Shown here: piece by piece, positions 51,878 to 63,600 of the stretch
Layout: every line of letters begins with the position of its first letter
Numbering within the stretch: position 1 is the stretch's first letter
NCBI GenBank assembly: GCA_030620095.1
Contig: JAUTXW010000588.1
Location: 2,105,001-2,169,000, forward strand
Source of the DNA: Kuschelorhynchus macadamiae
Lineage: Eukaryota; Arthropoda; Insecta; Coleoptera; Curculionidae
Reading direction: 5' to 3'
DNA: 64,000 bases
Position numbers and translations under genes: made by a program
Notes under the pieces: model-generated
The model's input: only the letters and a program-made list of their open reading frames with translations
Told to the model about the DNA's origin: nothing
Databases searched by the model: none

Positions 51878-52357
51878 GTAATGGCTCATATTTCAATATT
51901 AAGGTTGTAATTGAGTCAGCATCTACTCGTAAGTTCAGGTAATGGAACTCAGTAGCGTGCGATATATATCCACGCTCCGAGCGACTGCTGACTGCGTCTG
52001 TTTCATGAAAGTGAAGTCTGATTGTTTTTTCTTTAATTATATATAATAATTAAGTAGCAAATATATGTGCAGCTATTACAACACTATTGTACTGACATAA
52101 TTTTCGCGACAACTTATGCGACGTGTTGACCCACAACGATGGAGGTCTGGCTACTTTCTCGCATTTTTTATGTTATAAACGAGTTAAGGCCAATTTTCAA
52201 CTATTGCTAAACACTTGAACACCAAGCATGTAATAATTTAACCCATTTCAAAGCGCGCCACCGCCAGTTGTTCCACTACCTGACCTTGCGAGTGGGTACT
52301 GACTCATGACTCATATATATCCTTAATACTACATCATATTGAAATATGAGCCATTAC
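51878..52357. mobile_element. 480-bp MITE with 22-bp perfect termini
   Basis: Starts GTAATGGCTCATATTTCAAT and ends with its exact inverse. The interior is more GC-rich and not palindromic. A G-rich run (GGAGGAGGAGGAGG) lies just outside on the left. I find no convincing target duplication. Confidence 0.75.
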
Positions 52358-52359
52358 AA

Positions 52360-54480
52360 AATTTGCAGTTTTTTGTCATGAGCTCTTGTGACATTTCTTT
52401 TAGAGTAAACATAAATATACACAAGACAATATTTTTTATGTTATATATCGAAACATGTAACACTTAGACACTTACGTTTATTACCGAGCGCTATTCAAAG
52501 TTCGCATTTTAATGGCAAAATAATAACCGGCAATATCCAAATAAGGCGAAGTATATCTTTAATAAGACAAATTTTGTGTTGGGCACATTTGCGCATGCTC
52601 AAATGTCACAATAAGGACGACTGCCCTTACGTTGCTTTGCAATAACTCTCTAATATCTACTAGATTACAAAACATTAACGTGGGAACGTGCAAGTCATTG
52701 CATTGTTTAACAGTTTGATTAATGGACAGCTCTAGGTGTTTCAAAATGACAATATTGAGACGTGGTTTTTTAGATATAGGACATATAACATAAAATCTGT
52801 TTACAATATTCCAGTGATCTAAAACAAATTAATATACGTGTTAAACAATAATTCACAGATTATGTGACGATCTAATTGATATACCAAAATCGAACGGGTA
52901 AAATAACTTTTACAAATTATAAATATTTTCTAACCCATACATTTTTTAATATAAATTAAATTTTATATTATACTGGAAATATAAATAAATATGGCTTTGA
53001 CAAATGTTTTGTATATTAATGCTTTTACTAACAATATACTATGGAGAATTTTTTATTTGCCTTTAAACGATATTAAAGAGTATTTTCAGAGAAGGGATCT
53101 GAAGATTACCGTTTGCGACACATTATGGATAAAACCTGACGCCAGGATTAATTCAGGAAAGCTTTTAGCAAGTCTCATGAGAAATAATTAAATTTAAGAG
53201 CCTCAGAAAACGAAATTTAAGATTTTATCAAAGCATAGAAAATTAACAGGTAGTATAATTTCCAAACTTAGACAATAGACACTTTAATCTGTATCTACCT
53301 CATATGTCTTGTGAAATCTTATATTGATTGTAACCTTGTACGTCTAAAAGATATAGCGATTACACTTCTAAGTGAAACGACTGATATTTTGTCACTTTTC
53401 AAAACATCTATAAGATTTCTATTTGTTTATTACAGAACGGTAATATCGGTTTAGCCAATTATACGGATCGTAATGAAGACGTATATAAAAAGATTAGTCT
53501 CTCTCGACTCATCTGTAAAAACTACTCAGATATGTTATATAGAGTCATATAATTTTTTTGCACTTATTTGATAATAAAATCTAAATGGATATACCTTTCC
53601 CTTCTAACTAATCTCTTGATAAACTGTATTTATTTAATTTACTTTTTTGGTTACAACGCCTAAACTTTCAAGACGGTTATTAATTATTATTATATTCTTT
53701 TTTACATTATTGCTAGATAAATTTGTCTTTTTTTTACTCGCGCATAAGAATTTGTTTTACTTTGTAATTCCTAATTATGAATGCTAAAAATATTTAAAAA
53801 AATATATTTGCCATAAGAAAATCCAACCATTTGTTGGATTTATTAATTAATACTGTTGCGCCACTCGTGATATCACTTACAAAAATAATTAGTGAAAAAT
53901 CCGACTAGAGGCGACTTTTACAAAAATAATTTTAAAAATCCCACTGCGGCTAACTTTAGAGAATTTTAGTTGATTATGCTCATATTTGGCAACACACTAT
54001 ATGAATATATAAAACTAACTAAAAATATTTAGTTTGCGCAGTAATATCAACAAGTAATTTTGAAAATCAAAGGTTTGCAGACGGTATCCACAATTTATAT
54101 ACACTTTTTTGTGCCTTGTACGCCAAGGGCTATCTGAAATATTAAATAAAATCGATTTTTAATCTAAAAGTACTAATCAAACAGAAAGCAAAGAATAATA
54201 AATAAAAAGTAAAAACCTAAATCAAATATTTCCTGTTGATTCTATTTTGATTTTTTTTTTTGGTATATTTAAATAATTATAAATTGCTTTTGTTTTCGTC
54301 ATAACAAGGATATATATTTACAAAAATAGATAATAAAAATCTTGTTAGAAATAAAAAATATATCTTCCAGTAAAAAATTTTGCTTTAGAAAAAAATATAT
54401 TTTTTATTCAATTAGAAAAATTTAATGAAAATTATATAAATAAAATAAAATATATAAATCCAGATATTTTAATATCTTGA
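52360..54480. other. no gene seen
   Basis: A 66-codon frame at 52,991-53,191 is unrecognised. The TTTAGATATAGGACATATAA word near 52,770 also occurs near 18,936 beside element B, so a small TIR remnant may lie here. Confidence 0.5.
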
Positions 54481-54550
54481 TCTTTTAGTTTATATATACC
54501 TAAATATATATTAGATCTACCAAGATTGAAAAGTATATATATAGTAGTAA

Positions 54551-54551
<1 letters not shown>

Positions 54552-54588
<37 letters not shown>
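54552..54588. repeat. (AT)n microsatellite cutting a PLE RT
   Basis: About 37 bp of AT; the PLE4 RT reading frame ends exactly at its right side. Confidence 0.95.
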
Positions 54589-54591
<3 letters not shown>

Positions 54592-55079
54592 TATACATTT
54601 GCCCGTCGAATGAAAAATAAGTATTTTTAAGGCAATGCTCCGAGAGTTGCATTATATCTGCCTGGAAATCCTCGTTCATAGCAATCTTCTCCAATGCTTC
54701 GTCGATGGGAATACTGGGATATAACGATTTGACATCTAGGCTTGCTAAGATATTTTTCAAGGAGGATATCTCGTATAATTCGAGTGAAATGCTCCGAGTT
54801 TTTTACAAATGAATCAGCTTTTTCTACTGCTGGTTGCATAATTTCAGAAAGGTATTTCTCCAGTTTTTGTAGCGACGAATTAACAGCACTAACGATAAGT
54901 TTGATGGGCGCCCCTTGTTTGTGTATTTTTGGTAAACCATAGAGTTTATTGAAGGATTGTGATGTCTTTATTTTTTCGAAGGTTTATAAATGCCCTTTGT
55001 TCAGTGGCATTTAGGTTTGGTTTTAGTGTTTTGCTTGATCTTAAAATTCTTGCCGCCTCTTGTCGAATCTCAAGAAATT

Positions 55080-55095
<16 letters not shown>
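54589..55095 (-). pseudogene. PLE4 reverse transcriptase N-terminal half, minus strand
   Basis: Minus-strand reading from about 55,090: ARILRSSKTLKPNLNATEQR, a KLYGLPKIHKQGAP motif, EKYLSEIMQPAVEK, then after a 1-nt shift near 54,763 the palm motif ASLDVKSLYPSIP and CLKNTYFSFDGQMYKH. It is cut by (AT)n before the YxDD motif. Distinct from PLE1 (DVKSLYPS versus DVISLYTS). It meets a plus-strand PLE end head-to-head near 55,095. Confidence 0.78.
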
Positions 55096-55654
<559 letters not shown>

Positions 55655-55790
55655 CGGTGAACCTACATAATTTAACGAAAGTATTCGTACAAAGCAGATG
55701 CCGATTAGGGAACGTTGAAAGTAAAGCATGTGAACGGTGGGTGGAGAGACTCATATGACTTTACATTACCCAGTTTGATATGGGGCTCCT
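55655..55790 (+). repeat. SINE-like repeat, copy 1 (5' part)
   Basis: Contains GAACCTACATAATTTAACG, GCAGATGCCGATTAG and GGGTGGAGAGACTCATATGA, matching copies 2 and 3 inverted at 56,990-57,115 and 59,830-59,970. It is truncated at the start of the tRNA-like part. Confidence 0.65.
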
Positions 55791-55799
55791 CGATAGCTA

Positions 55800-56860
55800 C
55801 ACAGGCTGTTAAAACACCCTATATAACTGGTTAAAGCAGTACCACCGTTCTGTAATATAAAGAGAAGGTAGATAAGATTGCGACTTAAACAGGTTCTTAA
55901 GAGTGCATCTTAAACGTATCCCAATTTAAAATTAAAATATCAAGAAAGGGTTCATAGAGTGACTATAAGAGTACTGAGCATATTAATAACTTATTATTTA
56001 TTGTATGTCATCGAAGAAAGTTGGGGTTTAGTCTCTATATTTGCAATTTTATTTTGATGTTTAGTGTTAAGTGTAAATTTCAATTCTCAAGTTTTAAATT
56101 GTAGCTGTTAATCTTGTATTGATTTGTAAATACGAGTATATAAATGTATTTAGAGTTTCAGTTATGGCGAAATTTGTGTCAAATATGTGACTTGTTGGAT
56201 GAATAAATAATATTTAAATATAAGAAGATGTTGAGCCTTTTTTAAGGACATGGAATCCTACTATTTGTTGGTATCTTAAATTAGTTTTTCAATATTATTT
56301 ACATATTACATATTACTAATATTACTTATGTGTAATATTAGAGGAGTGCTTTCTTTGCCCACAAAGTAAACACCATTGAATATATGTATGTTTGTACCAC
56401 TGTATAGACGTTTGCCAGATGATAATACTAACATGATTAGAATACCAAGAACAAATAACATTACTGGGTTCATCGAAAGTTTTTTTTGTAAAACAAAATT
56501 TAAAAAAAAATACTTTGCCTAGTTACTTATAGTATATACATGATGTATATTAGAGGTGATTATAATCCATTTTTCTTAAAATATCATTAGGTGTTCTATC
56601 TGTACATAATCAACGAAAAAACACCATTAAGAAGCATATGTAATTTACTTAGCACAAAATTTAACTGAGATAATTTAAACATGTTTATAAAATTAATATC
56701 TTTAAAAAAAATCAGGTAATGAAAAAACGTCTTAAAATATCTAAAATAAAATATTATCTTCAAATGAATTGATTTTAAAATATTACCTATGCAAATCAAT
56801 ATTATAGACTGGGGATCTGACAAACACCTTGAGTCTACCGGTGGTCATGCTACTACTAGT
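55800..56860. other. no gene seen
   Basis: AT-rich; only short frames (75 codons at most) without features. Confidence 0.55.
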
Positions 56861-56869
56861 TAGTTAATT

Positions 56870-57115
56870 TTGAAATTGAAGACAATGAAAAGTGGGAAAA
56901 GTTTACCCTCGAGTGGAATCCGAACCCACAATTTCCTGTCCTGCCATGACAATACTCCAACTAACAAAGCTGATCGAGGAACCCGATATCAAATTGGTAA
57001 AGTGAGGCTATATGATTCCCTCCTCCACCCACCGCAGACATGTTCCACTTTTTAACGCTCCATTAAATGACATCGGTTCTGCTCTCATCACGTTATGCAG
57101 GTTTCGCTCATATGT
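56870..57115 (-). repeat. SINE-like repeat with tRNA-like promoter, copy 2
   Basis: On the minus strand a tRNA-like head has a box B GGTTCGGATTCC (56,926-56,915) and a diverged box A region (56,973-56,957). The flanking 5' part is shared with copies 1 and 3. Such heads allow RNA polymerase III transcription of SINEs. Confidence 0.65.
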
Positions 57116-57634
57116 GTAAAATTTCTTATGCAGAGGGTGTCTGGAGATAATTTAAACGGTACCCTAGAGACTTTATTATCTAAGACACCAAAAAACTTTA
57201 AATACAAAATTGTTTGGTTTTATCAGAATCGTTAAAATGTATAAGTAATATATATCGTTAAAAAGTATAAGTTAAATGTAAAATGTATAACAAAAGTCGA
57301 TCGGAAAGTTAACAAATGAGCATCTTTGTTATTTTAAATGGGACACCCGGTATATTTTGCGTTATCTTTAAAGGTTCTTTTTTTCTGATTTCAAAAATAT
57401 ATACTTTGCCAATATTTTTATATTGGTAGTTTTTACAATACTAATTATTGATTGCAAATGCTTTTTTTTATTATTATTTTATATTATTATTATTTCCAAA
57501 TAATATTGCTCCATGTAAGGCAACAATATTGAATATAGTAAACAAATTCGAAGAAAGAAAAACTATTCAGAGAAAAAAAAGAAGCGTAGTAAGAATCTAG
57601 GAAGATGATTTTCAAGTACTATTATTTTTCCAAG

Positions 57635-58199
57635 GTAATATTACGGACGATATACAGTGCTGGACAAATGAAACGGGGCAAGCGAATTTTTAGGTAAAAT
57701 TCAAAGTCCAATATTTCTAAAACGAGAAAATATTGTATAGGCGCAAAACTTATTGCGGATTAATGGTTTTAAACGTAAATCTTACCTAAACTAAAAAGGT
57801 ATTTATACAGGCTGGTAATCAATTTTTTTTTGTTTGCCATTTTGTTTTTTATTTTTGTTTACCACCCTGTATAAATACCTATTCAGCTTAGGTAAGCTTT
57901 ATGTTTAAAACCATTAATACGTACGTAAAAAGTTTTGCAAGAGGCGTCTAAAAACAGCATCTTATGATCTTTTCTCGTTCTAGAAATATTCCACTTTAAA
58001 TGCTACCGCTTGTCCGGTTTCATTTGTCCAGTAGTCCTGTAGATAAACGCACATATTTATTGTGGAGATATCATACTTCTTATATTATGTTTTTGTTTCA
58101 ATAAGGTGGACGACAGACTTGCGGCAAAACGATGTTGCCATGTTGCTCTATATGCGACTATTATTGCATTAGCATAAAACAGTTTTTTTTTTGTTACAG
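57635..58199 (+). other. probable intron in transposase C (565 nt, includes a MITE)
   Basis: Donor CCAAG/GTAATA and acceptor TTTTTTTTTGTTACAG, with a strong pyrimidine tract. Joining the flanks gives the exact LLxxQENP order seen uninterrupted in element B. The MITE at 57,655-58,039 starts 20 nt after the donor, so the original intron was about 180 nt. Confidence 0.72.
57655..58039. mobile_element. 385-bp palindromic MITE inside the intron
   Basis: Begins CAGTGCTGGACAAATGAAAC and ends GTTTCATTTGTCCAG plus TAGTCCTG, flanked by TA. The interior also pairs (GGTATTTATACAGG against CCTGTATAAATACC). A CAGTGCTGG terminus is common in Tc1-type elements. Confidence 0.85.
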
Positions 58200-59689
58200 A
58201 AAACCCCGAAAGATTTATTCGTGATGCGGTTCGTGTCTATGAAATGTCTAAATGAAAAAAATTAACAGTATATTAAAAAGACATAATTTTAACCCATTCA
58301 AGTTCACATCTGTCCAAATCTTGTCAAAAGAAAATAAGAGACAAAGAGTCGAGTTTTGTCGCGACATATTACCTCGTCGGCAAAACGACCCGAATTTTTT
58401 ACAAAAATAATATTTACCGATGAGTCTGCATTTACGACTGCAGGTATGTTCAATCGTAATAATAAACATTATTGGGCTACTGCAAATTCAAAGAAAAACC
58501 AGTAGTTAAAATTCAGGGCCGCCAGTCTTTAAATGTGTGGTGCGAAGTTTTAAATAATAAATTTTTGATTCCCATTATAATTAATAGTACATTAAAAGGC
58601 CTAAAATATATGGATTTTTTGACGAATGAAACAGAAATAGAAAACCTTCTTGTTGAGACATACAACCATTTAATTTGGCAGGAAGACTGAGCTCCAGCCC
58701 ACAACAGTGCCCCAATAACAGATTACCTTAATGGTAAACATAATTTGTGGATTGGGAGGCAAGGACATATTCTTTGGCCTGCAAACAGTCCTGACCTTTC
58801 CACTTTAGATTTCTTTTTATAGAGCTTTTTAAAAAATAAAATATTTTATAATAAAGCACAAAATATAAATAAATTGCGTCGCAAAATGTTAGACGAGATC
58901 ATAAGTTTAAACGAAATACATCCCGACTCTACCACTTCGTTACGCGTAAATTTCAAAAAAATCTTTAAAATTGTGTTGCGATTGGCGGAGGATAGATAAA
59001 TTAACTTATTATTTTAAATATATTGTTTTGTGTTAACTGTTATTTTTATTCTTTAACACCGTTGCGTACAATTTCTTCTTAATGTTCTTTTTGTTTCTTC
59101 AAAATTTATATCTATATATTATATGTATTATTTGGCAATTCTGCTAAATATTACGTAACTTCAGTTAAATTAATTATAATAATTATATACCCATATTCAT
59201 TATAAATAGTTTTCCACATCGGAAAACACTATTATATCAACTTCTTCCACAAAATTTGACACTGGCGGTCATAATAAAAAAAAACAATTAAAATCAAAGC
59301 CCACCATTCGCATATTGCATGAATTCCAGAGTATAGTGCATTTACCAATTTATAATTAAATATTGTAAAAACTACTTATCAAAATATTGGCAAAGTATAT
59401 ATTTTTGAAATCAAAAAGAAATGATCTTTAAACACAACGCAAAATATACCGGTTTAAAATAATGAAGCTGATGCTCATTTGTTAACTTTCCGGTCGTCTT
59501 TTATTTGTTTTTCTTATAAATTTTATTCTTCCGATAAAATAAAAAAACTTTTGTGTTTAAAGTTTTTTGATATCTTATACAATAAAGTCTCTAGGGCACC
59601 GTTTAAATTATAACCAGACACTCTGTACGTTACGGAACGCCCCCTGTGAAAATGCGAGATGGAGAGATGAGAGTTTCTCGGTTAGGAAA

Positions 59690-59985
59690 CCCGAGAATAG
59701 TTAGTACATTTTGAAATCATATACAATGGAAAGTGAAAAAGTCTGCCTTCGAGTGGAATTCGAACCCACAACTTCTGTTTTGCCGAGACAATACTCTGAC
59801 TAACTAAGCCATTGAGGTACCTGGTAATAAACTGGATAATGTGAAGTCATATGATTCTTCCCACCCACCATAGGCATGCTGCATTTTCAACGTTCACTAA
59901 TCGGCATCTGCTTCGTACGAATACTTTCGTTACATTATGCAGGTTCATCGGTAGGATCGTTTTACATGAGTTTTGTATCAAGCAT
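59690..59985 (-). repeat. SINE-like repeat with tRNA-like promoter, copy 3
   Basis: Best copy. On the minus strand box A-like TGGCTTAGTTAGTC (59,811-59,798) and a perfect box B GGTTCGAATTCC (59,766-59,755) have tRNA-like spacing. A shared 5' part reaches to about 59,970. It is not a true tRNA: no proper acceptor stem. Confidence 0.72.
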
Positions 59986-60065
59986 CTTCTTCTTTGGCCC
60001 CATAAAAATCTCAAATTCAGTATGAGCCGGTCAAACTGCACATAAGTAAAATTTTAAGAAAAAAA

Positions 60066-60250
60066 TGCCTAAAGCAATGTCAAATAGCCGATGCCTACAA
60101 GTGGATACTTGGTCCTTCGTTGAAAAATTACTTCCTGGGAAGCGTGGACATCGATAGGCAAGCAAAAAGTTATATAAAAGAGCACTGCGAGCTTAGAAAA
60201 CATAAAAACATATCGTCGGTTAAAAGTGTTAAACTGCTAACTCCATAAAA
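60066..60250 (+). pseudogene. short coding-like remnant, unrecognised
   Basis: One frame (about 60,079-60,248) reads 55 residues of good composition (ADAYKWILGPSLKNYFLGS, then Lys/Ser-rich) to a TAA. I cannot assign it. It may be the end of a mobile element protein or a terminal exon. Confidence 0.3.
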
Positions 60251-60815
60251 GCAAATTGTTCAGGAAACAAAAAAAACTACTTATTTTTTATTAAAACTAT
60301 TTTAGACACGAATCGAATTTGCAGTTCTTTGAAACTTGTATATAGACATATTTTCGTAATATTTATTAGCTAATATATACCCTAGATTAAATTGTATAGC
60401 CCAAAAAGGGAGATAGCAGTTATTCGACTTTTATATATTGGAATTAGCAGGTTTTTTTGGTATGTTTCTGCAAGTATAAATGAATTAATAAAGCGAACAA
60501 TCAAAAGTAAACTGTTTATTATATAAATTAATTAACATTTAGGTTTTCAAAAAATCTTAAAAATTAATCGTGTGGTAAATTATCATAAAACTCGTGGTAA
60601 TCAATCGGTATTGTTATTTTAAGTTCCTGAAGATCGTTAAACTTTCTTCCACTTATTTTTAACCTTTCTGAGTGTAATTGATCTAACTGATTCCAAGGGC
60701 AAGGCTGAGCTATTCCTCTTTTTCTCTGGGGCAAAGAATCCCATTCATCACTAAATTTTAATTTATAAAATATTTCTCCATTTGGAGTATACTTTAATAC
60801 GCGAACATCAGTGAC

Positions 60816-60916
60816 CTAAAAATAAACGCTGTCCTAAAGATCAATCTTTTTGCAATTCCAACTAATCTATACCTACAATGTAGAGAAAAACATCTCTCTA
60901 AATTCGAAATGCTTAC
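60816..60916 (-). other. intron, 101 nt
   Basis: GTAAGC donor and TTTTTAG acceptor on the minus strand. The join continues KGDPK with VTDVRVLKYTPNGEIF, as expected for the family. Retained introns mean this copy is not a processed pseudogene. Confidence 0.78.
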
Positions 60917-62977
60917 CTTAGGATCTCCTTTAATTTTTCCAGGTCTGATACTTCTAAAAAATTCAACTTTCCGAAATGACTTGAAAAATGTCTGGTCCAA
61001 ATACTTAACAATGTATGGGCGAGGTTTTCTTCTAGCTATTGAACAAATATTGACATAGTCTGCCGGTACATTAATGTTTCGGTTCTTCATACACCTTTCT
61101 GTGGAATGTACAGAATCAACCTCCATTTGTATATGTCCAACTTCAAGATATTTTTGTTCAATTATTATATCGTGTGTCATGGGCAAATTAATTGCTGCAT
61201 TGGATATCACGCTATTTCTGTTCTGATACGGACATCCATCACTATACAAAATTATATTAGGGGTCCCCTTGCTTCGATCAACTATTGGTAATACGTATGT
61301 ATCAATGAAGTGTGAAAAACATGATGCAAACTCTTCAGCAGTTAGTCCGCCTTCGGTTTCATTCCAAATATAACAATATGCATCTTTAGTGTGCAAATTA
61401 TAAAAACAAAGATTGTGCACACATAGCTATGTTTTATAATACAAACTGCTTATATTAGATTGTGGTGCCATTAATACCGCTTAAGAACATCTGTTTGTTG
61501 TTCTAATCTCGCTTCATTTTTTTTAGATATGTGTAATTGATAGTCAGCTTCCAAAAGTTGACCAACTTTGTATGCAGAGCACTTTTCACATGCGTCTTTT
61601 TTAGGTCGAAATAAACCTATATTGCGTAAGTCCAGGGCGTTATTAAATGTAGAAATTGAAAGAGGAGTAGTATTTTTTGCCTTACACCAATCAGCTACAT
61701 AAACTCTATAAAGGCTTTGCTTAGAAGTCCATTCCGGTAAAAGATATTTTTTACTTGTTGTAGCTCTGCAATAATGTGATTCCATGGAAGGCAAAGAATC
61801 AATAAAATTCATTAAATGCTGATTTGACACTTCATATTGGTTAACACGGACTGGATTACTTATTCTGTATGTGCTAGGTGCTCGCCCAGAAGGCATGTTT
61901 TTTTTCCACTGTAGTACAGTCATTCTGCCAATCCCAATAGTATTTAGGTACATAGAACGGCACACTCGGATATACTTTTCACTAATTTTCAAAAAATAAA
62001 AAAACGATTGCGTCCTCTTTGAAATAGCTGGATCCTTTATATCTCTTGGTCTATTTGTAGGAGCAGCCTTAATTGTATTATCGATATATATTTTTTTTCA
62101 CCCCAGGTCCAACTCCAAAACTGTTTAAATATATTTTTTTTCTCTGAGTCAGAAATATCTACACATTTTAATAGTCCATTTTCTTTTTTTTACATAAACA
62201 TCTCTGCTTCATTTCACTGGTTGCCTTTTCTATATCATAAATCCATTTTCCATCTTGCTTAGCTCGACCTAAATAATTTCGACCCAATTCTCTGCGGCGC
62301 TTGTTTTCTTCCGCAAACCATGTACTTGCCTTAGCCTGAAACCGCTTTTTTCGTTTTTTACTTTTATTTGGGAAATCAGACTCAAATTCAGACTCATAGG
62401 AGCTTGAATGTTCAGACTATGGTACCAATTGTATGTTACTATTATTTTCATTAGATATATTATCTTCCGTTGGCGGATATTGCCGGGTGGCTAAGGTTTG
62501 GATGTCATCATTTTCCATTACAGAATTTTCAATTGTGGGATTAGTTGCAACAGAATCCTCATTTGATAAACTATTAAATATTACGTCATCCATATTATTT
62601 GCAAATGAATCTGGCACATAGTCAATAATATCAATTTCCACATTTTCAGTGATAGTGAACACTTTATCTGTAATTATTATGTCTTCCATGTTGATGTTAG
62701 ATGTGTTACTTTCAATGGAAATCGTGGCACAAGAACTAGATTTGCTTTGGGGTACTAACTTTAGGGTATCTGCATTTTCCATTTCGTAAAATCTAGTATC
62801 TTCATCTATGTCGGGTTCTACATGATCAGAGCTAGTAAACTCACTATTTGCCGATATTATCCCTACAGCTGTTCTGTTGGTTATATTATTATCAGAAGAT
62901 ATCGTGGCAGAAGAACTAAATTCACATGGTATAGTTCCATTTTCTAAACAGCTTGAAGTTTCTTGTTCATTATTTTC

Positions 62978-63517
62978 ATCTGTAATGTAAATTTTAAAGA
63001 ATCAGTTTCAAACGCCCTTTATATTACAAACAAGAGCACACTTGCTCTCTTTCTATTGAAATTATGTTCTTTTTGCGGATATAAGTTAAATTTGAGAAAA
63101 ATACATTTTGATTAAATGTATAATTTTTGATGAGACCCCGTACACTAAAACAAACATTACATACAAAAATTCGTATATCAAAGTCGCGTTAAATAAAAGT
63201 TAAAAATTGAGCAAAATATGTAATGCAGTTACATACTATCATGTGAAAAATTTAGAATTTAAAAACCAAACAGATGATGTTTAATTCTAAAATTTGTTAA
63301 ATAGTTTTAAATTTAGATAATATTTAATAAATAAGAATAAATTTAAGAGTAATACTGTTTAAAAAACAAAGCAGAAAATCTGCTATCTCCAATATTTTTG
63401 AATAAATTTTAACAAGAAAACATGATAACTCCAATAAAATATATCAACGCAAGTTTTTATAAAATAATAGGCACTTTTATAAAATTGTATTTATAGTATG
63501 TGAAAGTATACTTACCT
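62978..63517 (-). other. probable 5' intron, 540 nt
   Basis: Strong donor GTAAGTATAC and acceptor TTTACATTACAG. The upstream exon has a stop in the joined frame, so it is a 5' UTR exon and translation would start in exon 2. Confidence 0.55.
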
Positions 63518-63600
63518 TTTACTTAATAAGCAAAAACACCCGTACTTAACGCAAATTAATCACAGAAAATCTGCACTTTTCTTTTCACCGGCAAACACGT

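Larger units (their letters stand above)
57490..58999 (+). pseudogene. element C transposase, two exons, decayed
   Basis: Exon 1 (about 57,490-57,634) reads the second half of the helix-turn-helix (APCKATILNIVNKFEERK) up to the VLLFFQ segment. Exon 2 resumes at 58,200 with ENPERFIRD, so the spliced order aligns residue for residue with AIQENPNKSIRT of element B. The catalytic motifs follow: FTDESAFTTAG near 58,425, WQED near 58,680 and SPDLSTLDFFL near 58,790-58,820, ending at the TAA at 58,997. In-frame stops (near 58,688 and 58,820) and shifts disable it. Same DDD family as A and B. Confidence 0.78.
57131..59625 (+). mobile_element. element C: mariner-like transposon, about 2.5 kb
   Basis: Ends CAGAGGGTGTCTGG and CCAGACACTCTG, with TA following on the right and TG (a changed TA?) on the left. 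Inverted repeats run about 300 bp (57,131-57,460 and 59,340-59,625), sharing AATTTAAACGG, CTAGAGACTTTATT and GCAAAATATACCGG words. It contains a decayed transposase with a putative intron that holds a MITE. Confidence 0.82.
60564..63600 (-). pseudogene. multi-exon transposase-like gene of a multi-copy insect family
   Basis: Minus strand. A likely 5' UTR exon ends with donor AAAAG/GTAAGTATAC at 63,518/63,517, and an acceptor TTTACATTACAG lies at 62,978. The first in-frame ATG is at 62,782, followed by an acidic Asn/Ser-rich N-terminus, a basic KSKKRKKRFQAK region (about 62,370-62,330), a Cys-rich segment, the block 61,992-61,471 (173 codons, with CEKCSAYK) and the block 61,420-60,917 (with YSDGCPYQNRN and the acidic VDSVHSTER motif). 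A 101-nt intron precedes the last exon, which ends at 60,564. The D...D..E pattern suggests an RNase H-like transposase; it resembles uncharacterised DUF7869-type insect proteins as I recall them. Defects: TAG at 62,419-62,417, poly-A shifts near 62,190 and 62,092, a small deletion near 61,465 and a TAG near 61,435. Confidence 0.65.

Noticed and set aside
59745..59830. Possible tRNA gene on the minus strand
   Set aside because: Box A and box B fit, but there is no paired acceptor stem and the same sequence recurs with flanking repeat, so it is a SINE head.
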